A stretch of DNA of 5,155 nt. Origin: Clostridia bacterium. GTDB taxonomy: Bacteria; Bacillota; Clostridia; Oscillospirales; Butyricicoccaceae. A model generated the notes under the pieces. The model was not told the DNA's origin, searched no databases, and saw only the letters and a program-made list of their open reading frames with translations. A program made the translations under genes and the position numbers. Each line of letters begins with the position of its first letter. Position 1 is the stretch's first letter. Of this stretch, positions 4,996 through 5,155 are shown piece after piece. The stretch covers positions 1 to 5,155 of the forward strand of contig JAFQKM010000097.1 in NCBI GenBank assembly GCA_017396925.1. The letters are read 5' to 3'.

Positions 4996-5155
4996 CTATT
5001 CAATGACCGAAAAGACCACGCCGTCCAGCGATTCGATCTCCTTGCGGAGCTGCACCGTGCGGCGGTCGTTGGAGACGATGATGTTCAGGCCGATATGGCC
5101 GGCCATGCCGCTTTTGGCCGGCAGGGTTTCCAGCAGTACATCGCCGTCGATCTCG
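4996..5155 (-). CDS. C-terminal fragment of an unidentified protein, 5' end outside the window
   Basis: The - strand is open from the right edge to TAG at 4996-4998, giving 52 C-terminal residues. They include H-I-G-L-N-I-I-V-S at 20-28, D-R-R-T-V-Q-L-R-K-E-I-E-S-L at 30-43 and D-G-V-V-F-S-V-I-E at 44-52. This suggests strand-helix-strand, as at the end of a ferredoxin-like regulatory domain (for example ACT, or an MgtC-type C-terminal domain), but I do not recognise the protein. Coding is supported by the G/C-rich third positions shared with neighbours and by the strong hairpin terminator placed immediately after the stop. Too little is visible to assign a function. Confidence 0.7.
   Translation of the reverse strand, partial: EIDGDVLLETLPAKSGMAGHIGLNIIVSNDRRTVQLRKEIESLDGVVFSVIE

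Overview
The window is about 5.2 kb of GC-rich DNA, densely coded and with G/C-biased third codon positions. A complete spoIIAA-spoIIAB-spoIIAC (sigF) operon shows an endospore-forming Firmicute. The GC richness, valS-folC adjacency and protein sequences suggest class Clostridia, perhaps an Oscillospirales/Ruminococcaceae-type gut anaerobe. The sporulation assignment is firm; the order-level guess is inference.

Layout on the + strand: the 3' half of valS (1-1277) overlaps folC (1274-2554) by 4 nt. A strong intrinsic terminator (2606-2640) ends that housekeeping unit. The three-gene spoIIA operon (2660-4094) begins 20 nt later; its genes overlap by 1 and 4 nt, and it ends in a hairpin terminator (4099-4139). 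On the - strand, converging on that terminator, lies a seven-helix integral membrane protein of the YwaF/TIGR02206 type (4138-4881) with its own -10 element and Shine-Dalgarno sequence. Upstream of it, also on the - strand, a further gene enters from the right edge (3' end at 4996) and is closed by a long hairpin (4955-4992).

How the genes work together: valS charges tRNA-Val and folC makes and polyglutamylates folates; both are housekeeping functions. SpoIIAA (anti-anti-sigma), SpoIIAB (anti-sigma kinase) and sigma-F form the partner-switching module that sets forespore-specific transcription after asymmetric division. All the key residues I could locate in SpoIIAA and SpoIIAB are intact. 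No functional link between the membrane protein and sporulation can be shown from this sequence.

I see no tRNA, rRNA, CRISPR array, insertion sequence or phage gene, and no intergenic stretch reaches 300 bp. I did not find a convincing new multi-gene system. The points most worth a second look are a possible promoter built into the terminator before spoIIAA, a sigma-F shortened at its N-terminus whose start is fixed by an upstream in-frame stop, and a conserved-looking Cys/His cluster in the membrane protein.
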